DNA of 64,000 nucleotides, taken from positions 62,001 through 126,000 of the forward strand of contig JAGALB010000043.1 in assembly GCA_017625405.1 (NCBI GenBank). The letters run 5' to 3'. How positions within the stretch are numbered: position 1 is the first letter of the stretch; the number at the start of each line of letters is the position of its first letter. The DNA is from Ruminiclostridium sp. GTDB taxonomy: Bacteria; Bacillota; Clostridia; Oscillospirales; Ruminococcaceae. The notes below the pieces were generated by a model, which ran no database searches, had not been told where the DNA came from, and saw only the letters and a program-made list of their open reading frames with translations. Made by a program: the position numbers and the translations under genes. Positions 43,956 through 52,475 of this stretch are shown here, piece by piece.

Positions 43956-43966
43956 TGTTATATAAT
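43938..43966 (+). promoter_or_regulatory. Sigma-A promoter embedded in the terminator
   Basis: TTTACA (43938-43943), 17 bases made by the terminator right arm, TATAAT (43961-43966), 41 bases before the reductase start codon. Confidence 0.65.
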
Positions 43967-44006
43967 ATTAAGGAAGAATATTTACATACAGAAAGGAAAT
44001 ACTTAT

Positions 44007-44618
44007 ATGAAGGTAATAGCAATAAACGGCAGCCCCCGAAAGGACGGCAACACATATTCCGCACTCAGAACCGCATGCGAAATGCTGAATGAACAGGGTA
44101 TTGAAACAGAAATCGTAAATGTCGGCTCTATGAGCATTACAGGCTGTAAGGCCTGCGGCGGCTGTGCAGGAAAGGGAAAATGCGTAATCAACGACGGTTT
44201 CAACGAGATTGCAGACAAGGTTGCTGAGGCTGACGGAATCATTGTAGGTTCACCCGTGTATTATGCAGGTATAAACGGTACTTTAAAATGCTTTTTGGAC
44301 CGCTTTTTCTATGTTCACAGCGCAGAAATGCGTTTCAAGCCCGCAGCGGCAATTACTGCCCTCAGAAGAAGCGGCGTAACTCACACATATCAGACAATCT
44401 ATAATTTCTTCACATTTGCGGAAATGCTTATTACACCTACAAACTACTGGCCCGGTGTGCATGGCACGGCAAAGGGTGAAGCTGAGCAGGATGCCGAAGG
44501 TATGCAGATTGCACGCTCTATCGGCAGAAATATGGCATATCTCCTTAAAATGCAGGCGGAAAGCACAGTTCCCGTACCCGAAAAGGAAGATAAAATCAAA
44601 TTCAGTTATATCAGATAA
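44007..44618 (+). CDS. Flavodoxin-fold NAD(P)H-dependent FMN reductase with CxxC pair
   Basis: A 203-residue flavoprotein of the iron-sulfur flavoprotein/NADPH-dependent FMN reductase group: FMN phosphate loop INGSPRKDGNT (6-16), the cysteine stretch TGCKACGGCAGKGKCVINDG (about 45-64), and GSPVYYAGINGTLKCFLDR binding the isoalloxazine. Only a compact cysteine motif is present, so an Fe-S cluster is possible but unproved. Likely a redox or quinone/nitro-reductase role. Followed 12 bases later by pepF. Confidence 0.87.
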   Translation: MKVIAINGSPRKDGNTYSALRTACEMLNEQGIETEIVNVGSMSITGCKACGGCAGKGKCVINDGFNEIADKVAEADGIIVGSPVYYAGINGTLKCFLDRFFYVHSAEMRFKPAAAITALRRSGVTHTYQTIYNFFTFAEMLITPTNYWPGVHGTAKGEAEQDAEGMQIARSIGRNMAYLLKMQAESTVPVPEKEDKIKFSYIR

Positions 44619-44630
44619 GGAAGGAAAATT

Positions 44631-46439
44631 ATGGCAGAAAAGAAAATCCCTCAGAGAAGTGAGATTGCCGAGGAGCACAAGTGGAATCTTGCAGATTTAT
44701 ATGAAAGCGATGAAGCTTTCGAAAAGGCTCTTTCTGATGCAGGAACATATCCTGACAGAATTACCGCTTTTCAGGGAAAAATCTCTGAAAATGCATCAGA
44801 GCTTCTTGCGTATTTAAAGCTTGATGATGAAATAACAAGAGTGGCACGTGATCTTATTCATTATTCCAACCGCAAAAGCGATGAGGATACACGTGTAAGC
44901 AAGTATACGGGATACTGTGATAAGGTAGAAATGCTGCTTACGGCAATAAGTAGTGCAGCTGCTTTTGCTGTGCCCGAAATTCTCACGATTTCTGACGAAA
45001 AAATGCAGGAATTCTATGCAGAAGAAAGCGGTCTTGAAATGTATAAGCTGTGCTTAAGCCGTATTTTCAAGCGCCGTGATCATATTTTATCTCCTGAGGA
45101 AGAACGTATTTTAGCAATGTCCGGTGAAATGAGAAGCACTCCCTCAACTGTTTTCTCGATGCTTGATAATGCGGACATGAAATTTCCCGATGCAACCGAC
45201 AAGGACGGTAATGCTCATCAGGTTACTCACGGCAGTTATATCCCTCTTATGCAGGGCGAGGACAGAGCGCTCCGCAAATCCGCTTTTGAAAACCTGTACC
45301 ACACATATAAGAGCTTTGAAAACACATACAGCGCAATTTTGTCAGGTCACTTAAAGACTCTCGGCTTCAACGCCAACGTCCGCAAGTATGAAAATACGTT
45401 GGAAGCGGCACTTGACAGCACAGAAGTTCCCCAGAGTGTATATCACAGCCTTATTGAAGCTGTTCACGCAAATATGGATAAGATGTACCGCTATGTTGAG
45501 CTTCGTAAAAAGCTTTTAAAGGTTGACGAGCTTCATTATTACGACCTTTATGCCCCTATGGTAAGTGATGTGGATATGAAGATTACTTACGATGAGGCGA
45601 AAGAAATGGTGCTGAACGCTGTAAAGCCTCTTGGAGAGAGCTATGTAGAGCTTATGAAAAAGGGTCTTACAAGCGGCTGGATAGATGTGTACGAAAATGA
45701 AGGCAAGTGCAGCGGTGCTTATTCTGCAGGGGCAGAGGTTCATCCTTATGTGCTTCTGAATCATACCGATGATTTACAGTCTGCATTCACACTTGCTCAT
45801 GAAATGGGTCATGCACTTCATTCTTACTACTCCAACGAAAATCAGCCTACTGTATATTCGGATTATGAAATTTTTGTTGCCGAGGTTGCTTCCACCTTCA
45901 ACGAATCGCTTCTTATGCAGTATCTTTTAAAGACAACTGAGGATAAAAAGCAGAAAGCATACCTTATCAACTATTTCTTGGAGCAGTTCAGAACAACTCT
46001 TTATCGCCAGACAATGTTTGCTGAGTTTGAGCTTAAAATCAATGAAGCGCAGGCGGCAGGAGAAGCAATCACTTCCGATTACCTCTGTGAGCTTTACGGA
46101 AATCTCAATAAGCTCTATTTTGGTGAAGCAATCACCCACGACGAAGAAATCAATTACGAGTGGGCGAGAATCCCTCACTTCTATTATAATTATTACGTTT
46201 ATCAGTATTCAACTGGTTTTGCTGCTGCCATCGCACTTTCACAGCGTGTGCTTAACGGCGGTGAAGCTGAGGTAAATGACTATATCGGCTTCTTAAAGGG
46301 CGGCAATTCAAAGACTCCCGTAGATTTACTCAAGGGTGCAGGTGTTGACATGACCGACCCGAAGGTTGTTTCCGATGCACTTAAGCTTTTCGGCGAATTA
46401 CTCGACGAAATGGAACAGCTTGCAGAAGAAATTGCATAA
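44631..46439 (+). CDS. pepF: Oligoendopeptidase F
   Basis: PepF is a cytoplasmic M3-family zinc peptidase that cuts peptides of about 7-17 residues. The 602-residue length is typical. The zinc site is FTLAHEMGHALHSYYS (HExxH, about residue 387) with the downstream glutamate in VAEVASTFNE. The N-terminal RSEIAEEHKWNLADLYESDEAFEKAL is the family start. AAGGAAGG ribosome binding site. Co-transcribed with the flavodoxin-like gene. Confidence 0.95.
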   Translation: MAEKKIPQRSEIAEEHKWNLADLYESDEAFEKALSDAGTYPDRITAFQGKISENASELLAYLKLDDEITRVARDLIHYSNRKSDEDTRVSKYTGYCDKVEMLLTAISSAAAFAVPEILTISDEKMQEFYAEESGLEMYKLCLSRIFKRRDHILSPEEERILAMSGEMRSTPSTVFSMLDNADMKFPDATDKDGNAHQVTHGSYIPLMQGEDRALRKSAFENLYHTYKSFENTYSAILSGHLKTLGFNANVRKYENTLEAALDSTEVPQSVYHSLIEAVHANMDKMYRYVELRKKLLKVDELHYYDLYAPMVSDVDMKITYDEAKEMVLNAVKPLGESYVELMKKGLTSGWIDVYENEGKCSGAYSAGAEVHPYVLLNHTDDLQSAFTLAHEMGHALHSYYSNENQPTVYSDYEIFVAEVASTFNESLLMQYLLKTTEDKKQKAYLINYFLEQFRTTLYRQTMFAEFELKINEAQAAGEAITSDYLCELYGNLNKLYFGEAITHDEEINYEWARIPHFYYNYYVYQYSTGFAAAIALSQRVLNGGEAEVNDYIGFLKGGNSKTPVDLLKGAGVDMTDPKVVSDALKLFGELLDEMEQLAEEIA

Positions 46440-46442
46440 CAA

Positions 46443-46469
46443 AAAGCACCGTGTATAACACGGTGCTTT
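46443..46469. terminator. Bidirectional terminator after pepF
   Basis: AAAGCACCGTG (46443-46453) with CACGGTGCTTT (46459-46469), loop TATAA. T-rich on both sides (TTTCATTTATT on plus, TTTTTGTT on minus). Confidence 0.85.
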
Positions 46470-46472
46470 CAT

Positions 46473-48071
46473 TTATTCACCCATAAACATAATGGTGCAA
46501 AGACTCTTTGCCTGTTCCTCTGTGGGCATTTTCAGAACACCCATATCAAGTAGCTGTTTCATAATTCTTGTATGAAGCATAGTAGCAGCATTCTGACTTA
46601 TACCCTTTATCAGCTCGTGCATATGCTCAGGCTGACCGTATAGCTCAACTTTTGTTACTTCAGCCACATATTCACGTGCAAGCGCGGTTATTTCTTCCGT
46701 TGCCTCAGGCAGATATTCATGCCATTTTCTTTCGCTGTCGCAGGTAATGAGGTTACATCTGTATTCGCCGTTTTCCTTTAACAGATAGCCTTTATCCAGT
46801 AAGCGTGCATATCCTTCGGCGTTGATTGCGGTTTCAGGATACTGATTTTTCATCCAGAAATACACCTTATCAAAATCCTCGTTGAGGTTATTCTGCCAGC
46901 CGCCTGTTCTGCCTGTCCAGTGGCAGTCGAGCTGCCAGCACTTCCACCATACGCCGTTATTGAAATTACAGCGCCACATATCACCGCAGGCACCATAGAT
47001 ATTTTCTTCTGCGTCGCTTATATCCCAGTCAGGCTTTATAAGAAGGGTAGCAAAGGCGATATAATCACCGCCGTCGGGACGTTTTACAGAAAATCTGCTG
47101 CTGTCAAATTCCCCTGTGCAGAGATTATTGCTGAGGAAGCATACCATACACCATTTCATAAGATTTATGTCGTTATCGGGTATGTGCATCCATTCGGGAA
47201 TTTCGGTTATATTTTCAAGAATGGGTGCAAAGTATCTTTCTGCAAAAAGCCTTGAATATTTCGGACAGATTTCTTTATAAGTTCTGTATGAGGTTTCGCT
47301 CGGGATATAAATTTTGATATTTGTACGGTATTTCCCACCCTGAAGCTTATCCATAAAGCCGTATTCTTCAAGAACGGACACTTCATCCTCAACAAATATT
47401 GGGTTCATACCCAGTTCTTCAGCAATTTCGTTTATTGTTCTCGGCTGGTGATATGCAGCATAGGCTATATTCTGTGTAACTGTCTTTGAAAGAAACGTGG
47501 AGGTATCTCCCTTGCTTCCCGGTGTACCGCTGTGTCCTATATTGAAAAGTCTGATAGGTTCTGTGCCCAGCGTTCCTGTTGTTCTTGTTTTTTCCATACC
47601 TGATTTTAACTCCTTTCGTGAGCAGGCCAAATGCCATTTTACTGTATTTTCGGGAATAGAGAGCAGCTTTGCTATTTCGCTGACTTTTTTGTCATGGAAA
47701 TAGTGCTGAATGATTATTTCACGCTGAATTCCTGAAAGATATGTAATCTCTCGTCTGAGTATTCCATAGCTTTCGCTGTTCATAAGCTCCAGAGTAAAGT
47801 CCTTGCTGTCGGGAATAAATTCTATACCGTCAACAGCTGTTACTTTTTTTCTGCCGTCAATATGTTTTGCATAGACGTTTTGGGCGATGCGGTATATATA
47901 ACCATCAATATTACCGATATTATCCTGCTTTAATAAGGATTCGTAAACCTGAAGGGTTATCTCTGCCGCAAGCTCCTCTGCCTCGTCAATTTTAGAAAGT
48001 CTTGACATTGCAAATCCGAACAGCTTTTTAATATATGAGGAAATTATTTTGTCAGCATCGTATTTATTCAT
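46473..48071 (-). CDS. Sigma-70-family (ECF-like) factor with long C-terminal extension
   Basis: A 532-residue protein. Residues 1-75 resemble sigma region 2 (IISSYIKKLFGFAMSRLSKIDEAEELAAEITLQVYESLL; NIDGYIYRIAQNVYAKHID) and about 105-160 region 4 (LSGIQREIIIQHYFHDKKVSEIAKLLSIPENTVKWHLACSRKELK). About 200-255 looks like a winged helix (QPRTINEIAEELGMNPIFVEDEVSVLEEYGFMDKLQGGKY). The remaining 270 residues are rich in Trp and Cys (ACGDMWRCNFNNGVWWKCWQLDCHWTG) and unrecognised. Start ATG 48071 follows AAGGAGAGG; the longer frame to 48194 lacks a site. Typical ECF factors are 160-200 residues, so this extension probably senses or restrains. Confidence 0.82.
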   Translation of the reverse strand: MNKYDADKIISSYIKKLFGFAMSRLSKIDEAEELAAEITLQVYESLLKQDNIGNIDGYIYRIAQNVYAKHIDGRKKVTAVDGIEFIPDSKDFTLELMNSESYGILRREITYLSGIQREIIIQHYFHDKKVSEIAKLLSIPENTVKWHLACSRKELKSGMEKTRTTGTLGTEPIRLFNIGHSGTPGSKGDTSTFLSKTVTQNIAYAAYHQPRTINEIAEELGMNPIFVEDEVSVLEEYGFMDKLQGGKYRTNIKIYIPSETSYRTYKEICPKYSRLFAERYFAPILENITEIPEWMHIPDNDINLMKWCMVCFLSNNLCTGEFDSSRFSVKRPDGGDYIAFATLLIKPDWDISDAEENIYGACGDMWRCNFNNGVWWKCWQLDCHWTGRTGGWQNNLNEDFDKVYFWMKNQYPETAINAEGYARLLDKGYLLKENGEYRCNLITCDSERKWHEYLPEATEEITALAREYVAEVTKVELYGQPEHMHELIKGISQNAATMLHTRIMKQLLDMGVLKMPTEEQAKSLCTIMFMGE

Positions 48072-48140
48072 TGCTTTTCCTCTCCTTAAGAACGTTCTCG
48101 ATAATACAGTGGTGAGTTTTAAAAAAAGGTTGGTAAATTT

Positions 48141-48169
48141 ATAATAATATTTTATAATTTTTTTGTCAA
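48141..48169 (-). promoter_or_regulatory. Sigma-A promoter for the extended sigma-like gene
   Basis: On the minus strand TTGACA (48164-48169), 17 A/T bases, TATTAT (48141-48146). It follows directly on the upstream gene's terminator, making the extended sigma gene an independent unit. Confidence 0.7.
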
Positions 48170-48173
48170 GAAA

Positions 48174-48202
48174 AAAGCACAATGGATTTCCCATTGTGCT
48201 TT
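48174..48202 (-). terminator. Terminator after the DUF4179-type gene
   Basis: AAAGCACAATGG (48174-48185) pairs with its complement (48191-48202), loop ATTTC; the minus strand continues with TTTTTTC into the next promoter. Confidence 0.85.
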
Positions 48203-48208
48203 TATATA

Positions 48209-49441
48209 TCAGAATTCGTAAAGCTTGCCGTTGATTTCAATTCCCACCGCGTCAGTTAAATCGACGGCTATATGGTCTATAAATGCTCCTCCGCTTTCGA
48301 GTTCCTCATATCTGCTGCAATACTTGTATGTAAACGTGTATTCGGCATAATTTGCGCCTTCGCCTGAATCCATTATCATTAATATCTTGCTTCCGTCTTT
48401 ACGTACAAGATACGCCTTTTCAATATCAGGGAATGGAATATCTCCGTTTTCCAGCTCTTTATACTCCATATTGAAAGAAACGGTTGCACAGGTACTTGTA
48501 AGCTTCATATCAATGAATTTGACCGTGCAGTCAAGGTCGGTTCTGTTATGATTTTCATCGTATAAATGCGCCTTGCAAGGAAGCCTGTCTTCTTCGCCGA
48601 AATAGCTTCTGCTGATGGTTTTGAGTGCCTCATTGCTGGGAACATAGGTGAACTCAGCAGACCAGAAAAGGTCAAGGTAATGAACAGGGCTTGTGTCGAT
48701 TTCAATTATATTATCCGTACAGTTCTTGTAGTATATAAGCTCACCTTTTTCAAACCATGCAACGGCATTATTGTCTTCGCATAAAAAGTCAAAATAAGCG
48801 TCGGTAGGATAAATTTTAGCGCCGTGCAGAATAATTTTTTCTCCAGAAAGGGGAGGGGAGTCTATATTGGTTCTGCCGATTACATAAACAATTTCAATGT
48901 TACCCTCGTCGTTTATTTTATACTTTCCTGTACCACCCATGTGCCTTTCGTTATAATTCGGCTTGTAGGCGACCAGATTGTCTTCGTGACTGTAAATACC
49001 GTCATCGGGATTATATTCATTCACAAAGTAATCCGTCGCAGGAGTACCGTCAACTCTCGAAATCTCGATATTTGCAATAATTTCCTGCGATGAGCCTGAA
49101 ATACCGTTCAGCTCTATTTTGTAATCATCATCCGAAACGGTATAGGTAAAGTTGTCCGCACTGCACATAAGCGCTTCTCCAAGCTCTGCGTTTTCAGCCT
49201 TGATTCTGTTGCCGAAAATATCGTCAAAGCTGAAAAGCCCTGCTGCTGCCGCACCTGTAACGCAGAGTGTTGCTGTAACTGCTGCCGCAATAATAGCTGT
49301 CACAGGCTTTCTGAAGCTGATTTTTTTCTTTTTTGTTATGTTTTCCATGTCGTTACTCCTTCTGAGAACATACGAGAGTACCTCGTCATTGCTCCGTGCG
49401 GGAGTGATTTTTTCAAAAGCGTTTACGATGTCATTTTTCAT
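48209..49441 (-). CDS. DUF4179-type membrane protein, probable anti-sigma factor
   Basis: A 410-residue single-pass protein. A cytoplasmic N-terminus (about 1-46, IVNAFEKITPARSNDEVLSYVLRRSNDMENITKKKK) is followed by a transmembrane segment (about 49-70) and a large outer domain. FDDIFGNRIKAENAELGEALMCSADNFTYTVSDDDYKIELNGISGSSQEIIANIEI matches the DUF4179 pattern. It overlaps the ECF sigma gene by 11 bases, the usual place for an anti-sigma factor, so I infer it sequesters that sigma factor until an envelope signal arrives. No zinc-anti-sigma HxxxCxxC motif is present. Confidence 0.82.
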   Translation of the reverse strand: MKNDIVNAFEKITPARSNDEVLSYVLRRSNDMENITKKKKISFRKPVTAIIAAAVTATLCVTGAAAAGLFSFDDIFGNRIKAENAELGEALMCSADNFTYTVSDDDYKIELNGISGSSQEIIANIEISRVDGTPATDYFVNEYNPDDGIYSHEDNLVAYKPNYNERHMGGTGKYKINDEGNIEIVYVIGRTNIDSPPLSGEKIILHGAKIYPTDAYFDFLCEDNNAVAWFEKGELIYYKNCTDNIIEIDTSPVHYLDLFWSAEFTYVPSNEALKTISRSYFGEEDRLPCKAHLYDENHNRTDLDCTVKFIDMKLTSTCATVSFNMEYKELENGDIPFPDIEKAYLVRKDGSKILMIMDSGEGANYAEYTFTYKYCSRYEELESGGAFIDHIAVDLTDAVGIEINGKLYEF

Positions 49442-49907
49442 AGTACCCCTCCTTCAGGAGCATTGTTTTAAGCTGTTTTCTTGCACGTGAGAGACGTGTT
49501 GTGACAAGGGATGGTGAGCATTTTGTAATATCCGCAATTTCCTTTACGTTGTATCCCTCGTAATAAAAGAGCAGAATAACCGAACAGTATTCAGGCTTCA
49601 GCCTGTGTATACAGTCAAGCATTATGCTTTCCTTATCGCTTTCACAGGGAATATCCCTGTCAAGCTCAGTTCTTCCTTTGAGCCATGCAGATTTCAGCAT
49701 ATCCTTTGCAAGGTTTATACTGACTCTTATAAGCCATGCTTTTACATTTTCATCGGTTGAAAATTCTGCATCGGATTTATAAAGCCTGAGAAAAGTCTCC
49801 TGCGCAATATCTTCCGCATCCTCACGGCATTTCACATAGCTGTATGCTGCACGGAAGACCGTGGTATGATACTTTTCTATGTAATGGCTCAGTTTGTCCT
49901 CGGTCAC
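49431..49907 (-). CDS. ECF RNA polymerase sigma factor
   Basis: A 158-residue group IV sigma factor: region 2 (LSHYIEKYHTTVFRAAYSYVKCREDAEDIAQETFLRLYKS, with AWLIRVSINLAKDMLKS) and region 4 (LKPEYCSVILLFYYEGYNVKEIADITKCSPSLVTTRLSRARKQLKTMLL). The start is GTG at 49907, seven bases after GGAGG; ATG at 49925 lies upstream of that ribosome binding site and is rejected. Coupled to the downstream membrane partner. No autoregulatory promoter could be identified in the 114-base gap to the proS end. Confidence 0.92.
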   Translation of the reverse strand: MTEDKLSHYIEKYHTTVFRAAYSYVKCREDAEDIAQETFLRLYKSDAEFSTDENVKAWLIRVSINLAKDMLKSAWLKGRTELDRDIPCESDKESIMLDCIHRLKPEYCSVILLFYYEGYNVKEIADITKCSPSLVTTRLSRARKQLKTMLLKEGYYEK

Positions 49908-49989
49908 GCTCTCACCTCCGTTCATTTCTGAAGTACTTCTGATAATAAGACGATTTTAAATAAGGATTTGTCACACTTCCGAAAAAAAT

Positions 49990-50015
49990 ACACGGTACTG
50001 ATGTCAGTACCGTGT
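49990..50015. terminator. Terminator after proS
   Basis: ACACGGTACTGA (49990-50001) and its perfect complement (50004-50015); the minus strand then reads GTATTTTTTTC. It ends proS transcription before the divergently placed ECF gene region. Confidence 0.85.
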
Positions 50016-50021
50016 TGTTTT

Positions 50022-51752
50022 TTATTTTACAGCAAGCTGCGCTTTGAGCTCAGCTACGATTTCTGCTACCTTAGCAGCTGTATCAGCTACTGCGGGCTTG
50101 TGAGCGAAGCTCTTGTCTCTTGCAGTGATTTCACAGCAGCCGTCTTTCAGGTTTCTGGGGCTGACAGTTACTCTTACAGGGCATCCGAGAAGGTCGGAGT
50201 CCGAGAACATAACGCCTGCGCTTACATCCGCTCTGTCATCGTAAATTACTTCAATTCCCATATCCATGAGCTTTTCGTAAAGTTCATCGGCAGTTTTCTT
50301 GACTTCGGGATCATCAGCACGTACAGCACAGATGTGAACTTCCCAGGGAGCAATGGAGATAGGCCAGATAGGACCGTAATCGTCGTGCTTTGCTTCACAT
50401 ACGGAAGCAGCAAGTCTGCCTACACCGATACCGTAGCAGCCCATAATGGGGTTGTGGCTCTGTCCCTGAGCATCAAGGTAAGTCATATTCATGGACTTTG
50501 TATACTTTGTACCAAGCTGGAAGATGTTACCTACTTCAATACCTCTGGAAATCTTGATAGCAGGCTTACCGCAGCAAGGGCAGATACCGCCTTCGGAAAT
50601 CTTTGCAAAGTCGTTGTATTCAACATTTTCACAGTCACGGTCAAGATCAAGACCGGTATAGTGATAATCTTCCTTATTTGCACCACAGATAAGGTTATTT
50701 GTGTTTTTAAGAGAGCTGTCAAAAAGAACAGTGCAGTTTTCTGTGATACCAACAGGGCCGATAAAACCTGCAACAATACCGCATTCCTCTGTAATTACAG
50801 CGGGGTGGAATTCGTAACCCAGGTAGTTTCTGAGCTTTGTTTCGTTTACGTCAAGGTCGCCTCTGATGAATACAACAATGTAGCTGTCATCTTCATTCTT
50901 CTGGTAAACAACAGCCTTGCAGCTCTTTTCAGCAGGAGCCTTCAGGAAATCGCACACTTCTTCGATTGTGTGCTGGTCAGGAGTATGAACAAGCTCCATT
51001 GCCTTTGAATCGGCATCCTTTGTGTTGTTTATAATGCTTTCGGCAGCTTCCATATTAGCTCTGTAACCACATTCGGGGCAGATAGCGATGCTGTCCTCGC
51101 CGATAGGAGTGAGAAGCATGAATTCATGAGAAATGCTGCCGCCCATCATACCGGAGTCAGACTGAACGGAAATAACCTCAGGCACACCTGCTCTTGCGAA
51201 GATGTTTTCGTAAGCCTTGTGGCACTTTTCATAGTACTGTTCAAGGTCTTCCTGAGAAGTATGGAAGGAGTAAGCGTCCTTCATTGTAAATTCACGTACA
51301 CGGATAAGACCGCCTCTGGGTCTTGCTTCGTCACGGAACTTTGTCTGAATCTGATAAATCATGAAGGGGTACTTTGTGTAGCCCTGACCGTACTCACGTA
51401 CAAGGTGAACTGCAGCTTCCTCGTGAGTCATACCAAGCACGTGGGGAGCCTTGTTTCTGTCATTGAAACGCAGCAGCTCGCTGCCGATGCTTTCGTATCT
51501 TCCGGATTCCTGCCAGAGGGATGCGGGCATTACAACAGGGAACTGTACTTCCTGTCCGTCAATCTTATCCATTTCATCACGGATGATGTTTTCGATTTTT
51601 CTTGTGATTCTCTTGAGAGGCATATAAGAGGAGAAGATACCATTGGCTACATATTTCATGTATCCGCCTCTTACCATAGTTGCATGGCTGTCAATCTGAC
51701 AGTCGGAGGGGCGTTCCTTAAAACGGTCGCCTACGAGTTTTTCCAGCTTCAT
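50022..51752 (-). CDS. proS: Prolyl-tRNA synthetase, bacterial type with editing domain
   Basis: Charges tRNA-Pro. The 576-residue class IIa synthetase has motif 1 (RKIENIIRDEMDKIDGQEVQFPVVMPASLW), motif 2 (FRDEARPRGGLIRVREFTMKDAYSFH), the inserted YbaK/ProX-like editing domain (about 225-385, with LVHTPDQHTIEEVCDFLKAP), motif 3 (GIGVGRLAA) and an anticodon-binding domain. Downstream of a T-box leader and its own promoter. Confidence 0.97.
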   Translation of the reverse strand: MKLEKLVGDRFKERPSDCQIDSHATMVRGGYMKYVANGIFSSYMPLKRITRKIENIIRDEMDKIDGQEVQFPVVMPASLWQESGRYESIGSELLRFNDRNKAPHVLGMTHEEAAVHLVREYGQGYTKYPFMIYQIQTKFRDEARPRGGLIRVREFTMKDAYSFHTSQEDLEQYYEKCHKAYENIFARAGVPEVISVQSDSGMMGGSISHEFMLLTPIGEDSIAICPECGYRANMEAAESIINNTKDADSKAMELVHTPDQHTIEEVCDFLKAPAEKSCKAVVYQKNEDDSYIVVFIRGDLDVNETKLRNYLGYEFHPAVITEECGIVAGFIGPVGITENCTVLFDSSLKNTNNLICGANKEDYHYTGLDLDRDCENVEYNDFAKISEGGICPCCGKPAIKISRGIEVGNIFQLGTKYTKSMNMTYLDAQGQSHNPIMGCYGIGVGRLAASVCEAKHDDYGPIWPISIAPWEVHICAVRADDPEVKKTADELYEKLMDMGIEVIYDDRADVSAGVMFSDSDLLGCPVRVTVSPRNLKDGCCEITARDKSFAHKPAVADTAAKVAEIVAELKAQLAVK

Positions 51753-51782
51753 AATGATTCCATCCTTTGTAAAATAATAAAA

Positions 51783-52025
51783 GCCCCAAGCAAAATGCTC
51801 AGGGCGAACAGGGAATAATCCCGATAGTCCGTGTTACCACCTGAATTCGGAAATGAAATTTCCGCTCTCAGCTCTCTGTAACGGGAGAAACCGTCGGTAA
51901 ATACTTGATTTCCTTACCGCAGCTCAAAGACGGGTTCGGCATTGCTTCAATAAAGACTCGCACCAACCGTCTTCTCTCTGAAAATCCGCAAAGCTTACTG
52001 TTTCTTTTCACAGCCTTTAAATATT
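51783..52025 (-). promoter_or_regulatory. T-box leader of proS
   Basis: The conserved T-box sequence AGGTGGTAACACGG lies at 51829-51842 (minus), its TGGT bulge fitting a tRNA acceptor end ACCA. A terminator GCCCTGAGCA-TTT-TGCTTGGGGC followed by TTTTATTATTTT lies at 51783-51805. Stem I features are visible: AGTA (S-turn), AGAGAG (K-turn), GGTTGGTG, and GAACCCGTCTTTGAG in the apical/3' part. Uncharged tRNA would stabilise the antiterminator and allow proS transcription. I could not place a proline (CCN) specifier with confidence. Confidence 0.88.
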
Positions 52026-52031
52026 AATGTA

Positions 52032-52060
52032 ATTATAACATAAATTTACAGCTGTGTCAA
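52032..52060 (-). promoter_or_regulatory. Perfect sigma-A promoter of the proS T-box transcript
   Basis: On the minus strand TTGACA (52055-52060), 17 bases, TATAAT (52032-52037); start about 52025, giving a 270-base leader. Confidence 0.85.
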
Positions 52061-52074
52061 GGGTGCGTATGCTT

Positions 52075-52269
52075 TTATGAAGCCATTTTTTCGTACTGTT
52101 TTCTCCTTACTGCGGGTAAAATCTGTATATTTCTTTCTGAAGCAGAGGCTGAGGAACGTGCTTTGTGTCGTCTTTTCATTGCATTTGCCGCACATTCAAG
52201 GAGATAACCTGCACATAATGTTGCAGTCAGCCATAAGAATATAAGAGCGATAATAATTAATGATACCAT
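52075..52269 (-). CDS. 64-residue single-pass membrane protein
   Basis: An N-terminal hydrophobic segment (about 3-26, LIIIALIFLWLTATLCAGYLL) is followed by a basic, serine-rich tail (MKRRHKARSSASASERN, AVRRKQYEKM). ATG at 52269 has AAAGAAAGGAAAG upstream. A TATAAT box near 52320 on the minus strand suggests its own promoter. It ends 15 bases before the -35 of the proS promoter. No family recognised. Confidence 0.6.
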   Translation of the reverse strand: MVSLIIIALIFLWLTATLCAGYLLECAANAMKRRHKARSSASASERNIQILPAVRRKQYEKMAS

Positions 52270-52373
52270 ATTTTTTCTTTCCTTTCTTTTAATCTGTAAT
52301 CCCTGATTACAATTGCATTATACGATTATATCTGTACTATAAAAAGGTCAGAAAAATTTTTTAGAAAAAAGTC

Positions 52374-52402
52374 TTGCAATTTTTGTAAAAGTGTGATATT
52401 AT
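52374..52402 (+). promoter_or_regulatory. Sigma-A promoter for the HEMEH protein gene
   Basis: TTGCAA (52374-52379), 17 bases, TATTAT (52397-52402), leader about 65 bases. Confidence 0.6.
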
Positions 52403-52475
52403 TAGTATAGGTAGAAGTATACCTGTGTGTTTTGTTTGAAAATCTCAAAAAATCTTTACGAATGGAGGGTTTTGA

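Noticed and set aside
48072..48194. Longer start for the extended sigma-like gene
   Set aside because: The upstream codons overlap the promoter (48141-48169) and have no ribosome binding site; AAGGAGAGG precedes ATG 48071.
49968..51008. 346-codon open frame on the plus strand
   Set aside because: It is entirely antisense to proS, has biased hydrophobic composition typical of a shadow frame, and lacks a ribosome binding site. The proS frame carries all synthetase motifs.
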